Of a stretch of DNA of 64,000 bases, positions 8,067 through 18,210 are shown piece after piece. Numbering within the stretch: the stretch's first letter is position 1; each line of letters begins with the position of its first letter. Source of the DNA: an uncultured Collinsella sp. (GTDB lineage: Bacteria; Actinomycetota; Coriobacteriia; Coriobacteriales; Coriobacteriaceae). Made by a program: the position numbers and the translations under genes. The notes below the pieces were generated by a model. It was not told where the DNA came from. It made no database searches and saw only the letters and a list, made by a program, of their open reading frames with translations. The stretch is taken from NCBI GenBank assembly GCA_959018755.1, contig CAUEMA010000009.1:1-64000 (forward strand), written 5' to 3'.

Positions 8067-9296
8067 CTATACGCGCACCTCAAGCGACGAAGCCAAGAGA
8101 GATAGTCCAAAGATAAAAGGCAGTCCCAAATTGATTTCAACCACAGAGCACACTGTCATTGCAACAACGAAGGCATAAAGACCGTGTTCACGACGACCCA
8201 TATAATGAATCCTACCGATTGATACATACTCCGTAATTAGAAATAAAACTGCACCTACAAGTCCGTTAGTGAGAAGGATATGAAACAAGCCCTCTTGTGC
8301 GTCAGCTGCTCCGCATGCGCCAATTACCGCCTGGTTTGCACCGTTTGCAGTTAGATAACCAAGCAAGGGGCGTTTAATAAATAAGCCAATTAGCACCGGA
8401 TAGATAAAAATCCTACCCGTCAAATCAGAACTCTCTCCAAGAACATTCGTAATAAATCTACCGAATGGACCCCATGTCAACAGTCCCGTAAAAGCAACAG
8501 CAACAACTGATAATACAACTGTCAGAATCGGCAAAAATAACCGATGCGCAGGCAATGCTCGTACCGGATAGCTTAGCAAAATCATTATTATCATAATGAC
8601 CGTACCAATCACGCCAGTTGAACAGCCCACCAAGACGCTAATCCACAATGAAATAGAACCGAATACCACCAACGTTACTACAGACGGAATCTTCCAATAT
8701 ATGAGTGCAAAACAAAGCAAATTCATATACGAAAGCAAGAACTTGTCGCCAATAATATAGTTTGACGAGAAGAGGTATTCATTGTCCTGAGTCACAACCC
8801 CCTTGCCACCAGTCGCAACAGCAAACACGTCAGCTACGCAAATCAGCAAACAGGCAATCAGGCAAATCGTCGTGCCCGATAGCTCATTCCCATACTTCCG
8901 TCGTAATTCAGAAGGAACTATAAACAACAGGGCGCCCACCATTCCTTCAACCCATGCAGATCCTGGACTCACTTTTCCGAACAAGCCCTCAACAAAGACA
9001 AGCCCACAGTACACAAGACCGGCCTTCTCAAAGTGAGCGAGCTCACCCCACGAAACTCGAAAACAAACTAAGGCACATGCGAACAGAGCAATGAGAAGCC
9101 TCAGTGTGGTTAGTTGAGAGCCGGTTAATCCAGTCCAAGATGAACCATAATTAAACATTGCAAGCATGCTGGCTATTACTATTAATAAATCCTTGATTTC
9201 AACCCTTCGTGCAATGCCAATTAAGCCAACACGACGATCATCAGCGCTTCTTAAAATGCTGCCATCTCTATGTACGTTCATTGTAAATACGCCCAC
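8067..9296 (-). CDS. wzy: Wzy-like O-antigen/capsule polymerase
   Basis: This 409-residue protein has about 10-12 hydrophobic helices and a larger extracytoplasmic loop (about 295-340) with GESSDLTGRIFIYPVLI and RPLLGYLTANGAN, which resembles the O-antigen ligase/polymerase (Wzy_C) region. A GTG start at 9296 is favoured because AAGAGG lies five bases upstream; the ATG 15 bases downstream would be too far from it. It would join lipid-linked repeat units outside the membrane. The Wzy family is divergent, so the call relies on topology, this loop and operon position. Confidence 0.75.
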   Translation of the reverse strand: MGVFTMNVHRDGSILRSADDRRVGLIGIARRVEIKDLLIVIASMLAMFNYGSSWTGLTGSQLTTLRLLIALFACALVCFRVSWGELAHFEKAGLVYCGLVFVEGLFGKVSPGSAWVEGMVGALLFIVPSELRRKYGNELSGTTICLIACLLICVADVFAVATGGKGVVTQDNEYLFSSNYIIGDKFLLSYMNLLCFALIYWKIPSVVTLVVFGSISLWISVLVGCSTGVIGTVIMIIMILLSYPVRALPAHRLFLPILTVVLSVVAVAFTGLLTWGPFGRFITNVLGESSDLTGRIFIYPVLIGLFIKRPLLGYLTANGANQAVIGACGAADAQEGLFHILLTNGLVGAVLFLITEYVSIGRIHYMGRREHGLYAFVVAMTVCSVVEINLGLPFIFGLSLLASSLEVRV

Positions 9297-9309
9297 GTTT
9301 ACCTCTTGA

Positions 9310-10389
9310 CTAGCTGCGCTCTTTCCAATACCTAAAATTCTTAACCCACTCCCTAAATTTCAAAAGGTAAATACAGCAACGATAATGCTCTCCAACTAGC
9401 AAGTTTTCGAATAAACGCTGTTGAATCGGTAGGTACTCAATCGGTAAAGTTGAAGCATATTCAAGTTGAAGGGGGCTTTTCATAAGTTCATTCAACCAGC
9501 AATATTTCTCTTTATAAGACAAATTAGAACTGGCAATAATGCCGGCGCAGAGCCTAATGCAGTCAATTGCCGTTCTTGCAATCCTCATCTCGACGTCTTC
9601 AAAAATATCCTCTTTCTTAGCCATGGCACAAAGTTCATCTACGAACTGCTCGTAACGATTAATCAAATCGGGGCTGAGACTTGAAGTTAACGACGCTTGT
9701 CCTTCCTTCCTGTAACGGTATCCAACGATATCCGTAAAGGCAATCGCGCGCGATTTAGCATAAGCGCTAAGGTTAAAGATAGTGTCCTCAGAAAGAATGG
9801 CTTTAAATCGAAGTTGATTATTTACAATCAACGATCTTCGATATATGGATGCCCAGACCGCCATAGGAAACGACTCAGTTAAATTGTCATCCTCAGCATG
9901 GCCGTATAGCCTTAGCCTTATCGGCTCTATTTGAGATTTATCACAGGCAATAGTTCCCGCAAGAGGATGCTTTTTTGTGCACAAAATCTTGTTTTCAGAT
10001 GAATCGCAATGGCCCCCGACCACAATGTCAGCGCTAGTCTCAACAGCTTTCCTATACATAAGTTCATACATGTCGGGCTCAAGCCAGTCATCAGAATCAA
10101 CAAATGCAATGAAGTCGCCAGTTGCATGCTCTATGCCAGTGTTGCGGGCAGGCCCCAAGCCGGAGTTCATTTGATGAATAACCTTTACATTGGCATGGCT
10201 CCCGGCGTAAGACTCGGCAATTTCGCCGCTACCATCAGGCGAGCCATCATCGACACATATAATTTCAATATCCTTGAGGGTTTGATCAAGGATACTGTCC
10301 AAGCATTTAGGCAAATATCGCTCCACCTTATAGATTGGAACTACTACGCTCAGAATTGGATTACTCAAAAGATGGCCCACCCATTTCAA
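9310..10389 (-). CDS. Family 2 glycosyltransferase
   Basis: The 359-residue protein has a typical GT-A domain in its first 230 residues: LSVVVPIYKVERYL near the start, CVDDGSPDGS (about 45-54), GLGPARNTGI and IAFVDSDDWLEPD (about 94-106, the DxD-type metal site). The C-terminal 120 residues are helical and probably recognise the acceptor. It is expected to transfer one sugar from a nucleotide donor to the growing lipid-linked repeat. Confidence 0.9.
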   Translation of the reverse strand: MKWVGHLLSNPILSVVVPIYKVERYLPKCLDSILDQTLKDIEIICVDDGSPDGSGEIAESYAGSHANVKVIHQMNSGLGPARNTGIEHATGDFIAFVDSDDWLEPDMYELMYRKAVETSADIVVGGHCDSSENKILCTKKHPLAGTIACDKSQIEPIRLRLYGHAEDDNLTESFPMAVWASIYRRSLIVNNQLRFKAILSEDTIFNLSAYAKSRAIAFTDIVGYRYRKEGQASLTSSLSPDLINRYEQFVDELCAMAKKEDIFEDVEMRIARTAIDCIRLCAGIIASSNLSYKEKYCWLNELMKSPLQLEYASTLPIEYLPIQQRLFENLLVGEHYRCCIYLLKFREWVKNFRYWKERS

Positions 10390-10395
10390 TAAATT

Positions 10396-11409
10396 CTAGT
10401 TCAGCACACCGTTTAATAGCATTCCGTAAGCAGTCAAACAACTATCTTTAATTCGATAGAAATCTTGCTTCCAGGTCAACTTAAATAGCTTTGTATCTGA
10501 ACTCAAGACGTTCCAGACTCGCTGCTCGAACGGCATGTCAAGCAATGAAATAAGATCATCACACCGGGGATTATTGGGTTCGATTGACGCAAATGCGGCG
10601 GCGATCGAGGGATCATGACGTTGAGCCAAAACGATGAGGTAATCGACCAGCAGATAGTCAATCAACCGATCGCTATTACGCCAATACTCAAGGAAGAAGT
10701 CTCTCGCCACGACAAACGGATGACGTTGATCCTCCTTGCAGGCAAGCGAATATCCCGCAAACATGCCGCATGCAACCGAAGCGTGCAAGTAATCGGGCCT
10801 CTTGATGGACCAGATCGGCAAATCCATATATTCACCCAACGAACCGGCGCAGAAGAAAGTGGCATCGAGCCACATACCACCATGCTCGGCAAGCAAAGAG
10901 AGACGCAGCAGGTCGGATAGATTCGTCCGTGACATGATGCCGTCGTGAACCTTCTCGAGCACCCAATCGGGGATATGAGCATAGTCGGAAAGGTTCTCAT
11001 CCGTAATGACGATGACCTCGTGCCCACCGGCGTGGCGGCGCACGGAGTCGATGCACGCCCTGACGATCTCGGGCGCGTTCTCCTCGCCCTGCCACCAGCA
11101 CATCCAGATCTTCCCCTCGAGAGCAGGATCGGACGGCGGCAGCGGTGCGTCATAGTCATATGACTCGAAGAAATCGCCGAAGCGGTTCTCGAGATATTTG
11201 AGAACGGTCTCATGCTTGCGCAGCAAGCGCTCCTTTACCGCAGACGGCTCCTTGTACCCGTTGCGGCTCATGACCTGGATATCGAGCTTCGCCCGAAACG
11301 TGTTGATTGCCTCGGGCCACGAGGTGGCTCTGGCGATTCGGAATGTGGCGCCGATCTCCTCGCAGGACCGATGCACGATCCTCTTGATGTTGTTATGGCC
11401 GTTAGCCAT
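10396..11409 (-). CDS. Capsular polysaccharide synthesis protein (GT32-like)
   Basis: 337 residues. IWMCWWQGEENAPEIVRAC (about 101-119) followed by VIVITDENL, SDLLRLSLLAEHGGMWLDAT (about 165-184) match the Caps_synth / GT32-like family, where the GG-x-WLD motif contributes the metal-binding aspartate. It overlaps the following glycosyltransferase gene by eight bases, which suggests translational coupling. Base composition starts to rise to the GC-rich level in this gene. Confidence 0.85.
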   Translation of the reverse strand: MANGHNNIKRIVHRSCEEIGATFRIARATSWPEAINTFRAKLDIQVMSRNGYKEPSAVKERLLRKHETVLKYLENRFGDFFESYDYDAPLPPSDPALEGKIWMCWWQGEENAPEIVRACIDSVRRHAGGHEVIVITDENLSDYAHIPDWVLEKVHDGIMSRTNLSDLLRLSLLAEHGGMWLDATFFCAGSLGEYMDLPIWSIKRPDYLHASVACGMFAGYSLACKEDQRHPFVVARDFFLEYWRNSDRLIDYLLVDYLIVLAQRHDPSIAAAFASIEPNNPRCDDLISLLDMPFEQRVWNVLSSDTKLFKLTWKQDFYRIKDSCLTAYGMLLNGVLN

Positions 11410-12685
11410 CGATTGACTCCTTATATAGGTTCACGAGATCACTCATAAACTTCTCGCGCGAGCAGTTTTCCATGACGTAGGAGCGGCAGTTGCGCTGCAG
11501 CATCGAGTAAGCGGACCGATCCAAGAACGCGCTCGTGCCGCGCGAGATGGCATCCGCCATCGACGGGACATCCCCGGGCTCGCAAATGAACCCCGTTTTC
11601 CCTTCATCGACCAACTCGGGGATACCGCCAATATTTGTGCCGACGACAGGCGTGCCTGCAGCGAAAGCCTCCACGATCGAGTACGGCATGTTCTCTCGAC
11701 ATTTCGAACTCGAGATGGCGAGAGAAGCCCTCTCGACAAACGCTTGCAGTGCCCCACCGGTCTGATAACCGGCGAACTCAATGCGAGCTGCACAGCCCAA
11801 CGAAGACGCCAGCGTCTTGAAATCGGCGGCATCGGGGCCGTCGCCGACTACAACTAAGCGCATATTCTGCGGAAGGCTCGGCAGGGCGGCATCGAAGGCC
11901 CTCAGCAGCGTGTCGACGCCCTTCTCAACAGAGAGCCGCCCGAAGAACAGGAGGTAGGGGTTCTCCCTGTCGGTCGCATCCGCCCCGGCATTCGCGGCGC
12001 GGTCAATGATCGCGTCGTCGGCGAAGTTCTGCAGGAAGACGACCTTACCCTCGGGCCAGCCGCCCTCGATGAGCTTGGAGCGCATGAACCTTGAGGGCGC
12101 GATGACCCTGTCGATCCGCCGGTTGGACTTATGGGCCCTGTTAAAAGATGCCTCCATCGCCGCCAGCGCGCTCTTCGCACGCGAGCCCTTTACGCAGCGG
12201 TTCTCTATGCAGTGGCGGTAGCGCCCGTCCTCGAGGCACGCGTCGCAGACACGCCCGTCGCCGTCGAGCATGAGGTAGCCGGGGCAGACGGTCACGTAGT
12301 CGTGGGCCGTGTAGAAGACCGGGACCTTGTTCTCCCCCAGGTAGGGGGCGTCGAGAATGGACAGCGTGATCTGCCTGTGCACATTGTTGAGGTGGACGAC
12401 ATCGGGGCGGAACTCCTCGCAGAGGGCCTGGAAGTTACGCTTCGCCTCCGGCGAATAGATCAACGCCACGCCGTCGCGCGCCGCCTTAAGGGGATTCTTG
12501 ACATTGTTGTACTCACGCTGCGTCACGAAGTATTTGTCCCACTTACAGGGCAGGTTATCAGGGTGCCTCATCGAGAAATAGGCCACCTCATGCCCCATGC
12601 GCTCCAGCTCGGATCCGACGGTGAGGTAATAGGTCTCCGCGCCGCCCTTGCGGTAGTGGAATTTGTTTACGAGAAGGATCCTCAT
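11402..12685 (-). CDS. Family 4 glycosyltransferase
   Basis: The 427-residue protein has the two Rossmann domains of a GT-B enzyme. The N terminus has RKGGAETYYLTVGSELERMG and later VVHLNNVHRQITLSI; the C-terminal half has LLFFGRLSVEKGVDTLLRAF, LVVVGDGPDA and EAFAAGTPVVGTNIGGIPEL, the donor-binding block with the family's glutamates. A cysteine cluster (CDACLEDGRYRHCIENRC) in the N-terminal half is common in this subgroup. It overlaps the upstream GT4 gene by four bases. Confidence 0.9.
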   Translation of the reverse strand: MRILLVNKFHYRKGGAETYYLTVGSELERMGHEVAYFSMRHPDNLPCKWDKYFVTQREYNNVKNPLKAARDGVALIYSPEAKRNFQALCEEFRPDVVHLNNVHRQITLSILDAPYLGENKVPVFYTAHDYVTVCPGYLMLDGDGRVCDACLEDGRYRHCIENRCVKGSRAKSALAAMEASFNRAHKSNRRIDRVIAPSRFMRSKLIEGGWPEGKVVFLQNFADDAIIDRAANAGADATDRENPYLLFFGRLSVEKGVDTLLRAFDAALPSLPQNMRLVVVGDGPDAADFKTLASSLGCAARIEFAGYQTGGALQAFVERASLAISSSKCRENMPYSIVEAFAAGTPVVGTNIGGIPELVDEGKTGFICEPGDVPSMADAISRGTSAFLDRSAYSMLQRNCRSYVMENCSREKFMSDLVNLYKESIDG

Positions 12686-13806
12686 CGGCCTTCACCCCCG
12701 TAGACTGCAAGGGTCCGCTCGACGACGGAATCCCAGTTGCAGGTTTTCTCGACATGCGCCTTGGCGGCCCCGCCAAGGACTCTCCCGCGGTCGCCTTCAG
12801 CAAGTAGGCCTTGCAGCGCGGCCTGCAGGGAATCGGCACTGCCCTTCTCAAACGTCACGCCGTTGCCGGCGAGGACGTCCGCGCACTCGGGGATGTCGCT
12901 CGTCACGCAGCAGCGGCCGTATGCCATGGCCTCCAGCAGGCTCATGGGCATGCCCTCCACGTCGGAGGGCAGCACGTAGGCGTAGCAGTTGGAGTACAGC
13001 TCCTCCAGGGGCTCGCCGTTGACGAACCCGGTGAAGAGGACGCGGGGGTCGCCCTGGGCGGCCTCGCGAAGGGACGCCTCGTACTCGGAGGTGTCCGATC
13101 CGCCGCCGGCGATGACGAGCCTCTTGTCCGTGTCGAACTTCTCGAAGGCCTCGATCAGGAGCTCGGGCCGCTTCTCGGGGACGAGCCTGCCCAGGTACAG
13201 CAGGTAGGAGCCCGCATCGAGCCCCCACTTCTCCTTTATCCGGTTGGCCGGCCTCGGCTGCTTCGGCTCGATACCGTTGGGGATGAACGTCGCCGTGCGG
13301 CCGTAGACGTCCTGAAAGTAGGACTGGACCGATTTGGACAAGACGATAAGGCCGTCGGCCTTGGTGGCGGCGGTCTTCTCCCCCATCTTGATGTAGGTGC
13401 TGGCGAGCCTGCCCCACTTGGCACGCTGCCAATCCAGGCCGTGGATGGTCGCCACGGTGCGAATGCCAGCGTGCTTGGCCAGCGCGAGCGGCACGCAAGG
13501 GCCCTCGGCGTGATAATGGATCACGTCGGGGCGGTCCTTGATAGCCGCCTTGGTAGCAAAATATGAGGACGAGAGGGCGGCGAGGCCCTTCCTGTCGATT
13601 GTCTTAACCGGCACGACGCGCACGCCGTCGACGACGCGCTCGCGGCAGTCCGCGCCGTCGCCGGTCATGACGTCCGCGCCGGAGCGGTCGTAGCAGGTGA
13701 CCTCGTGGCCTAGCGCCGCCATGCGGCGGGCGAGCTCGGTCACGACGACCTCCACGCCTCCCTCGCGGGAGCCGTATCTCTTGTGTCCGATCATCGCGAT
13801 GCGCAT
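12682..13806 (-). CDS. Family 4 glycosyltransferase
   Basis: This 374-residue GT-B enzyme has GSREGGVEVVVTELARRM in the first domain and LLYLGRLVPEKRPELLIEAF, LVIAGGGSDTSEYE and PSDVEGMPMSLLEAMAYG in the second. The start codon abuts the stop of the priming transferase (13807), and the end overlaps the next GT by four bases, so translation is tightly coupled. As the first glycosyltransferase after the priming enzyme it may add the second sugar of the repeat, though gene order is weak evidence for reaction order. Confidence 0.9.
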   Translation of the reverse strand: MRIAMIGHKRYGSREGGVEVVVTELARRMAALGHEVTCYDRSGADVMTGDGADCRERVVDGVRVVPVKTIDRKGLAALSSSYFATKAAIKDRPDVIHYHAEGPCVPLALAKHAGIRTVATIHGLDWQRAKWGRLASTYIKMGEKTAATKADGLIVLSKSVQSYFQDVYGRTATFIPNGIEPKQPRPANRIKEKWGLDAGSYLLYLGRLVPEKRPELLIEAFEKFDTDKRLVIAGGGSDTSEYEASLREAAQGDPRVLFTGFVNGEPLEELYSNCYAYVLPSDVEGMPMSLLEAMAYGRCCVTSDIPECADVLAGNGVTFEKGSADSLQAALQGLLAEGDRGRVLGGAAKAHVEKTCNWDSVVERTLAVYGGEGR

Positions 13807-14568
13807 CTAGCACGCACCCTTGCCGGTGAAGACCTCGATCACCGTGAGGACGACGATCTTGAGGTCCGTTATGGGGCCGCGCTTGGCGATGTACTCCAGG
13901 TCCCGGCGGACCATGCCGTCGAACCCGGTCGAGTTGCGCTCCGTGACCTGCCACCAGCCGGTGATCCCGGGCTTCACGGCCAGGCGCTGCAGGTCGAACT
14001 CCGTGTACTCCGCGACCTCGTTGGGCAGCGGCGGCCGCGGGCCCACGACGGACATCTGGCCCAGGAAGACATTCACGAACTGCGGGAACTCGTCGATGGA
14101 GTGCTTTCGGATGAACTTGCCGATCTTCGTTACGCGCGGGTCGTCCTTCATCTTGAACATGGCGCCGTCGAGCTCGTTTCGCCCCTTGAGCTCGGCGAGG
14201 CGCTCGTCGGCGTCTTTGTACATGCTTCGGAACTTCCACATGCGGAAGGTGGAAAGGCTTCCATCGCGGTGGGTCTGGCCCACGCGGATCTGGCTGTAGA
14301 ACGGGTTGCCCTCGCTCTCCAGGCGGATGGCGGCTGCGAGCACAAGGCTCGGTATGGCGATGACGGCCAGCACGCAGCCGCTGAACACGATGTCGAACGT
14401 GCGCTTTACGGCACGGTAGCCCAGGCGCGTGCGGTCCCAGTCCTTCACGGCCTGCATGGACTTGTAGCGCACGCTCACCTCGCCGCGATTCATGGCCTGG
14501 GCAACAAGCGCGGCCCCCACCGGCGCGTTTTGCCCTGTCACTTCTTTAGTAGTCAAGTTCAAATCCAC
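13807..14568 (-). CDS. Priming sugar-1-phosphate transferase (undecaprenyl-phosphate)
   Basis: The 253-residue protein belongs to the bacterial sugar transferase family: one membrane helix (about 72-92) and a cytoplasmic catalytic domain with MWKFRSMYKDADERL, RVTKIGKFIRKHSIDEFPQF, SVVGPRPPLPNEV and RLAVKPGITGWWQV. It is the short form without the N-terminal four-helix domain of WbaP. It starts the repeat unit by transferring a sugar phosphate onto undecaprenyl phosphate. The start is GTG, directly downstream of the hairpin at 14570-14585. Confidence 0.92.
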   Translation of the reverse strand: MDLNLTTKEVTGQNAPVGAALVAQAMNRGEVSVRYKSMQAVKDWDRTRLGYRAVKRTFDIVFSGCVLAVIAIPSLVLAAAIRLESEGNPFYSQIRVGQTHRDGSLSTFRMWKFRSMYKDADERLAELKGRNELDGAMFKMKDDPRVTKIGKFIRKHSIDEFPQFVNVFLGQMSVVGPRPPLPNEVAEYTEFDLQRLAVKPGITGWWQVTERNSTGFDGMVRRDLEYIAKRGPITDLKIVVLTVIEVFTGKGAC

Positions 14569-14569
14569 G

Positions 14570-14585
14570 TCCCTGTCCCCAGGGA
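14570..14585 (-). promoter_or_regulatory. Small leader hairpin between loaP and the biosynthetic genes
   Basis: On the minus strand this reads TCCCTG, loop GGGA, CAGGGA: a perfect six-base stem with a GNRA-like tetraloop, ending next to the GTG of the priming transferase and overlapping its ribosome site. LoaP-type antiterminators are known to recognise an RNA hairpin in the leader of their target operon, so this is a candidate, alongside a simple role in translation control. Confidence 0.4.
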
Positions 14586-14637
14586 TCCCTCAATCGATGA
14601 ATTCAAATTGCGAATGAATTGCCAGTGCGACGTCCCC

Positions 14638-15228
14638 TTACGTCTTACTGAGCACGTCCAACGGAAGCAGCTCCCTAAAAGCGGAGTCGCCTTCGCCCAC
14701 GTCTACCAGGCACCAGCGCTTATGACGGTCGATCTTCTTTACACGGGCCTCTTGCCCCACCAAGGGCCCCTGCTCTATGTGCAACACGCCGTCTTCTATG
14801 CGGGCCACGCTGTTGCGCACCACACCGTCGTCGTCGAGCACGCTGCAGTACCAGTCCTGCGCATCGTCCGGCATGGGCGCATAGGCCCGCTCCCTGCTGC
14901 CGGCAATGCGACAGCCAAAGCTCAACTGGGCCAAAGCCCTATCGAGCAGGGCGGCATCGCGCGTGGCAACGAAGAAGTATTCCTTGTACATGGGTTTGGT
15001 TTGGAGCGACCAGGCGCCGTCCCGCTTAAACCAGAACTCCTTTTGCATCACAAAAGCGTCCTGCATCAGCTCGCGCGGGATTATGCGGCGGACCTTTTCG
15101 CAGGTCTCGCGCTCTTTACCATGGGGGGTGTGGACCAGATACCAGTGGACGCGGCCATGCTGGCTGTTGGTGATGGCGCCGTTAAAGGCACCAGGCAGCT
15201 GCTCTTGGCGCCGCATCGTCTGTTCCAT
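14638..15228 (-). CDS. loaP: NusG-paralog antiterminator (LoaP/RfaH type)
   Basis: The 196-residue protein begins with a NusG N-terminal-like domain (HWYLVHTPHGKERETCEKVR, about 34-53; then WFKRDGAW and EYFFVATRD), and ends with a KOW-like domain (about 140-190: GPLVGQEARVKKIDRHKRWC). The ATG is chosen because of a GGGGGCGAGAG site just upstream. General NusG is expected elsewhere on the chromosome next to rpl genes. A paralog heading a polysaccharide operon is the defining situation of LoaP. Known role: it rides with RNA polymerase and suppresses termination over the long operon. Confidence 0.85.
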   Translation of the reverse strand: MEQTMRRQEQLPGAFNGAITNSQHGRVHWYLVHTPHGKERETCEKVRRIIPRELMQDAFVMQKEFWFKRDGAWSLQTKPMYKEYFFVATRDAALLDRALAQLSFGCRIAGSRERAYAPMPDDAQDWYCSVLDDDGVVRNSVARIEDGVLHIEQGPLVGQEARVKKIDRHKRWCLVDVGEGDSAFRELLPLDVLSKT

Positions 15229-15243
15229 CTCTCGCCCCCTTAA

Positions 15244-15272
15244 CTTGCATCCGCGACACACGCGGATGCAAG
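15244..15272 (-). promoter_or_regulatory. 12-bp perfect hairpin in the loaP leader
   Basis: CTTGCATCCGCG (15244-15255) pairs perfectly with CGCGGATGCAAG (15261-15272) over a five-base loop. It ends immediately before the loaP ribosome binding site. It could be a LoaP autoregulatory target, or a structure controlling loaP translation. No T-tract follows, so it is not a simple terminator. Confidence 0.55.
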
Positions 15273-15313
15273 GGCGTTAAGAACAGGCTTCTCGCTCGCA
15301 GCTAGGCGCAGTC

Positions 15314-15449
15314 GCAAAAGTACAGGTTTTCGTATCTTTCGACGAAGCTCATTATACGAATAAATCCAGACCGTTTTCCCAGATTGCGTAAATTGCGGCG
15401 CGAGCGGACACATCTCCATACCCCACTACAAAAACCTGTACATTTTTGC
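15314..15449. promoter_or_regulatory. Probable promoter region of the polysaccharide operon with flanking inverted repeat
   Basis: A perfect -10 hexamer TATAAT lies on the minus strand at 15351-15356, with no strong -35. It is flanked by GCAAAAGTACAGGTTTT (15314-15330) and AAAACCTGTACATTTTTGC (15431-15449), inverted copies that differ by one or two bases. The copies sit about 100 bases apart on both sides of the promoter, the arrangement of a dimeric or looping regulator. Confidence 0.5.
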
Positions 15450-15460
15450 GCAACAAAAAA

Positions 15461-15477
15461 GCCGCTCTACCAGCGGC
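15461..15477. terminator. Bidirectional rho-independent terminator
   Basis: GCCGCT and AGCGGC form a six-base stem, with A6 on the left and T4 on the right, so it works on paper in both directions. It lies between the thrS end and the loaP promoter. On the minus strand it insulates loaP from upstream transcription. Confidence 0.65.
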
Positions 15478-15608
15478 TTTTCTTATATATGGGCAATATT
15501 GGATTGTTACGGGGACATTTCTGCTTTACCAAACGGTTACGGGGGTTGTTGGCATCTTGTGAGCGTTGCGCAACTGCAACTAATCCTTCCCAGCCCCTTG
15601 CTCGGCAT

Positions 15609-15642
15609 AAAAAAGCGGCTGCCCCGTGCATGGGACAGCCGC
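15609..15642 (-). terminator. thrS terminator
   Basis: On the minus strand GCGGCTGTCCC pairs with GGGGCAGCCGC, followed by TTTTTT. It lies 35 bases past the thrS stop codon. Confidence 0.85.
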
Positions 15643-15676
15643 GTATACATGCGGTTTATAAACCTTTGGCGTCACC

Positions 15677-17440
<1,764 letters not shown>

Positions 17441-17539
17441 GGGTATGTTTTCTCCTCTCGGATGCCTGATGCAAGTGCGTGCGATGCGCTCGGCGTTTTT
17501 GACTTGCATCATTATAGGCAGGTTGCCTTGGTATACAAG

Positions 17540-17570
17540 CGCCCGCCGCACCTTAATGGCACGGCGGGCG
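17540..17570. terminator. Strong GC hairpin between thrS and the zinc-ribbon gene
   Basis: CGCCCGCCG pairs with CGGCGGGCG. The only T-tract (ATTTTCT) lies on the plus-strand side, where no upstream gene exists. For the leftward zinc-ribbon gene it would be a weak terminator. Confidence 0.45.
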
Positions 17571-17678
17571 ATTTTCTACGCATGCTTCATCGTGTGGGGG
17601 CGGGGCTGTGGGGCGCGCGTGCGGCTTTCGCGTGACGCGCGGCGCCCGTGGCTTGCGGCCGGTCCGGCGATGGATGCG

Positions 17679-18110
17679 TTACTGAATGCGAGTTCGGCAG
17701 TAGGGGCAGACCTTCCAGTGCGCGTCGAGCGGACGATGGCAGCTGGGGCAGACGTTGCGAACCTGGGTGTCGCACACGGGGCAGACGACAAAGTCCTTCT
17801 CGATGGGGGCGCCGCACTGCGGGCAGGTGCCGTACTGGGCAAGCTGGCGCTCGCGCAGGGCCATGTCCAGCTCCTGTTCCTCGCGGTCGGCCGCGTAGGA
17901 GTGCGGACGCAGGACCAGATAGGCGATAAGGCCCACAAACGGGATGAGGGCGATGATGCCCCATGCCACGTAGGCGCTGGCGCCGCGGCGGCGAGCGTCG
18001 ATGAACACATAGACGACCGACAGCACGTACAGGGCGATGATAAAGCCAGCAAAGGCATAGATGACGCCCATAAGCTGCGGCGACATGAGCTCGGAGATGT
18101 ACTTGGACAT
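17679..18110 (-). CDS. Two-helix membrane protein with double zinc ribbon
   Basis: Starting at the ATG at 18110 the protein has 143 residues. Two membrane helices (about 13-34 and 45-64) resemble the PLDc_N-type hairpin. The C-terminal third carries four CxxC pairs (CPQC, CPVC, CPSC, CPYC), a double zinc ribbon. Such small proteins are common in Coriobacteriia, and their function is unknown. It is transcribed divergently from the oxidoreductase operon, across the 80-bp palindromic array. Confidence 0.75.
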   Translation of the reverse strand: MSKYISELMSPQLMGVIYAFAGFIIALYVLSVVYVFIDARRRGASAYVAWGIIALIPFVGLIAYLVLRPHSYAADREEQELDMALRERQLAQYGTCPQCGAPIEKDFVVCPVCDTQVRNVCPSCHRPLDAHWKVCPYCRTRIQ

Positions 18111-18210
18111 TGAGGTGTACCTTTCGGAATATTTACAGTCCGGTCTAGTGTAACACGGGGGTCGTTCGAGCGGGACCCTGGTGGGACCCAGTGGCGGCCA
18201 CAGACACAAA

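Noticed and set aside
13783..15243. 486-codon plus-strand open frame
   Set aside because: Antisense to the priming transferase and loaP, both well supported.
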